From Roseburia sp. CAG:303 (lineage in GTDB: Bacteria; Bacillota; Clostridia; Lachnospirales; Lachnospiraceae), in contig FR900131.1 of the NCBI GenBank assembly GCA_000437755.1, forward strand, positions 15,680 through 23,864: a stretch of 8,185 nt of DNA, in the 5' to 3' direction. Positions 6,309 through 8,185 of this stretch are shown here, piece after piece. How positions within the stretch are numbered: the stretch's first letter is position 1; the number at the start of each line of letters is the position of its first letter. The notes under the pieces are model-generated. The model was not told the DNA's origin, made no database searches, and saw nothing but the letters and a program-made list of their open reading frames with translations. The position numbers were made by a program, and so were the translations under genes.

Positions 6309-7685
6309 ATGAATATCGAATATAAAAAAATTTTCAACAAAAATTATGCTATACTTTCCGATTGTAATATAGCAGATTATAAAGAATGTTACCGAAGTAA
6401 AATGTTAAAATCAAATCATCTTGATAATTTTCTTCCTTATGACACCCGTATCATAAACGGTTCTTTTGAATTTACCTATGATATCTCATCAAAACAATGT
6501 ATTGATAGTTTTTATGAGAATTCTGAGTTTGATTATCAGACGAGTCGACACATAATCATGTCCCTGAAATCTGCTTTTGACACACTTAATAACTATCTTC
6601 TTGAACCTGACTATATTATTTTAAATCCGGCATTAATCTATATGAACCTTGCCACAAAAGCAATCTACTTCTGCTACTGTCCAGGTGAAAAGAAGGATTT
6701 TTACCTGTCCTTAAAAGATTTCCTATCTTACCTGTTGTCAAAAATTGATCACACTGACAATAATTCCATTGTATTAGCTTACTCTCTGCAACAACAGACT
6801 TTATCTGAAAATTATACCTTTGATGATATTATCAATATATTAAACAAACCTGTTTTTCACCATACTTCTGAAACAGAACATACACCACCTGCTTTTGCTT
6901 CGGATAATAAATCTATATCGCTATCTGATCAGACCACTGCTTCCCAGCCGCCACATCCTTCCTCCACCCCGGATAATGAACCGGGCACACTACAGCTTTC
7001 ATCCATCAATCCGAATCTCAGCGGCAATCCCTCTGGTTTCACGTTAAACAAAACTCTTCTTTTCTGCTTCGGGGTTTATTTCATCCTGACCTGCGGCATT
7101 GGCTTCTATGGACTGATTTTGGATAATTTATCACTGGAAACCGTCTGCATTATAGTTCTTATTCTTGGAGTTGCATTTTTCTATCTTTATAATTTTCTGA
7201 ACAGAACATTGGATAAACCTGCTTTGTTCAAAGAATCCCTATCCGACAATTTGCCTGGTACAATCGAGCTTCCAACACCGGATTCCACATATCCGGACAT
7301 ACCGGTTTCTCCTACTTTTCCCATATTTTCTGATGACACTGCAAATACTTCCATGTGCGATACTGTGCTTCTCGGCAGCAAATGCCCGGATTCTGTACCA
7401 AAATTAATATATACCGGAACTGATTTTGAATCTATTAATGAGCTTACCCATTTTCCCTATATTATCGGAAAATTTAAGGACAATGTAAATATGGTAATCT
7501 CGCATCCCATGATTAGTCGTATTCACGCAAAAGTGCATTTTCAGGACGGGCATTATTATCTTGAAGATATGAACTCTTCCAATGGCACTTATCTGAATAT
7601 GACCCTGATCCAGCCTCATACCTTAACAGAAATCCATCCGGGCGATCAAATCACTTTTGCACATTTAACCTATATATTTCAGTAA
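6309..7685 (+). CDS. DUF6382-like / FHA-domain membrane protein
   Basis: The 458-residue protein has three parts. Residues about 1-180 match the DUF6382-type N-terminal domain as I remember it (LLEPDYIILNPALIYMN, then AIYFCYCPG, LSYLLSKIDHTDN). Residues about 190-245 are a Pro/Ser/Thr-rich linker. Two membrane helices (about 248-270 and 276-297) form a hairpin, which would put both ends in the cytoplasm. After a second Pro-rich linker comes an FHA domain (about 382-458) with IIGK, S403-R404-x-H406 and the SSNGT loop (N425, G426). FHA domains bind phosphothreonine peptides, so the protein probably links pilus assembly or function to a Ser/Thr kinase. The usual Arg of the FHA GR motif is Lys388, while the Ser, His and Asn are kept. 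Its ribosome binding site (GTGAGG) overlaps the preceding stop. The FHA call is firm; the role is inferred. Confidence 0.85.
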   Translation: MNIEYKKIFNKNYAILSDCNIADYKECYRSKMLKSNHLDNFLPYDTRIINGSFEFTYDISSKQCIDSFYENSEFDYQTSRHIIMSLKSAFDTLNNYLLEPDYIILNPALIYMNLATKAIYFCYCPGEKKDFYLSLKDFLSYLLSKIDHTDNNSIVLAYSLQQQTLSENYTFDDIINILNKPVFHHTSETEHTPPAFASDNKSISLSDQTTASQPPHPSSTPDNEPGTLQLSSINPNLSGNPSGFTLNKTLLFCFGVYFILTCGIGFYGLILDNLSLETVCIIVLILGVAFFYLYNFLNRTLDKPALFKESLSDNLPGTIELPTPDSTYPDIPVSPTFPIFSDDTANTSMCDTVLLGSKCPDSVPKLIYTGTDFESINELTHFPYIIGKFKDNVNMVISHPMISRIHAKVHFQDGHYYLEDMNSSNGTYLNMTLIQPHTLTEIHPGDQITFAHLTYIFQ

Positions 7686-7727
7686 TTTTTTACTTGTTTT
7701 TTCCTGCATAATAAACTACACTATAAA

Positions 7728-7733
7728 TATAAT
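7728..7733 (+). promoter_or_regulatory. Possible promoter -10 box before the last gene
   Basis: The 100-nt gap 7686-7785 contains a consensus TATAAT at 7728-7733, overlapped upstream by TATAAA (7722-7727). No good -35 hexamer is found 16-18 nt upstream (TGCATA at 7705-7710 is a poor match). AT-rich sequence makes chance matches common, so this is only a candidate for independent transcription of the gene at 7786. Confidence 0.35.
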
Positions 7734-7785
7734 GATACCAGCGGTCCAAACTGCCGGTTCTATTCTATAAATATCAGGAGAAAAC

Positions 7786-8185
7786 ATGAATTTTGAAGAC
7801 ATCAATGCTTTATTGAGCAAACGGGGCTTTCACTTTACAAAGTCAAATATTATGAATACTTATGCATTTTTGAAGCCCTTAACCAAAGACGAATTGGAAA
7901 TTTGTCTTATTATAAATAATATAAATGGTTTTTGTTTTGACACAGCCAGTTTATCACAGCTTGCAGATACGATTGAACGTAAATTTCTATTTAATGGGTT
8001 TCGTAAAGTAAATCTGTTTTTTATTATTTTTTCCGATAATATTACACGCGATAAAAATTACGTCTCCCAAAACCATCCATTCTGGCTAATTGATACAACT
8101 GTAAAAAAACTTATGATCTTTGAAAATCAACCCGATGATTATTTTAATCTCAGACAGGATTTAGAATCATTTTTATCTTCTTCCC
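7786..8185 (+). CDS. Unidentified protein, N-terminal 133 residues (3' end outside window); possibly the N-terminal domain of a rhomboid protease
   Basis: An ATG with AGGAG (7776-7780) 5 nt upstream opens a frame that runs off the window end without a stop. The visible part is soluble-looking, with no membrane segment or signal peptide. It begins MNFEDINALLSKRGFHFTKS; the most distinctive stretch is HPFWLIDTTVKKLMIFENQPDDYFNLRQDLESFL (about 98-130). This WxID-KL-I-ENQP-DF-L pattern resembles the cytoplasmic N-terminal domain of clostridial rhomboid-family intramembrane serine proteases, as I recall them, and such genes are sometimes found beside Tad loci. The catalytic part would lie beyond the window, so this identity is tentative. 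The 100-nt gap and possible -10 box suggest it may be transcribed separately. Confidence 0.6.
   Translation, partial: MNFEDINALLSKRGFHFTKSNIMNTYAFLKPLTKDELEICLIINNINGFCFDTASLSQLADTIERKFLFNGFRKVNLFFIIFSDNITRDKNYVSQNHPFWLIDTTVKKLMIFENQPDDYFNLRQDLESFLSSS

Noticed and set aside
7737..7758. Hairpin after the FHA gene as an operon terminator
   Set aside because: The stem is short with a mismatch and a G-U pair and lacks a following T run; the T-rich tracts at 7686-7702 come before it and have no GC-rich stem. No convincing terminator is visible.
1..8185. CRISPR arrays, insertion sequences, tRNA or rRNA genes
   Set aside because: No regularly spaced direct repeats, transposase-like frames, terminal repeats or structural RNA signatures were seen on reading through the window.

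Overview
The window is a low-GC, entirely plus-strand stretch that reads as most of one operon for a Tad/Flp-type (type IVb) pilus or pilus-like secretion apparatus of a Gram-positive anaerobe. The domain set (Flp1-like pilin, DUF5702-type protein, TadE-like proteins with paired CxxC modules, DUF6382-FHA protein, no secretin or outer-membrane parts) points to Clostridia, most likely Lachnospiraceae. This assignment rests on recognised protein families and gene order, not on a database search.

Layout: 1-534, C-terminal part of the CpaF/TadA assembly ATPase (start lies upstream of the window). 531-1280, TadB-like inner-membrane platform protein, overlapping cpaF by 4 nt. 1306-2782, TadC-like platform protein split over two reading frames. 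2800-3027, Flp1-like pilin. 3033-4508, DUF5702-like single-anchor exported protein. 4557-5453, TadE-like protein with a TTG start and two C-terminal His/Cys modules. 5478-5924, short TadV/CpaA-type prepilin peptidase. 5921-6301, a second, small TadE-like protein. 6309-7685, DUF6382-FHA membrane protein. After a 100-nt gap with a possible -10 box, 7786 to the window end holds the start of another gene, possibly the N-terminal domain of a rhomboid protease. No gene-free stretch exceeds 300 bases; the apparent 214-base gap at 2083-2296 is coding in a shifted frame.

How the genes fit together: the ATPase would power assembly from the cytoplasm, TadB and TadC would form the membrane platform, the A24-type peptidase would cut the pilin after a Gly with Glu at +5 (and perhaps the two TadE-like proteins after Ala with Glu at +5), and the DUF5702 and TadE-like proteins would be exported accessory or minor-pilin components. 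The FHA protein suggests input from Ser/Thr phosphorylation.

Most notable point: the TadC-like gene is interrupted by CCC TGA, and the missing part of the protein (including a transmembrane segment) continues uninterrupted in the +1 frame. CCC TGA is a known +1 slip sequence, and a 7-bp GC-rich hairpin starts 4 nt after the stop. This could be programmed +1 ribosomal frameshifting, a recent mutation, or a one-base error in a run of four Cs; the sequence alone does not decide.
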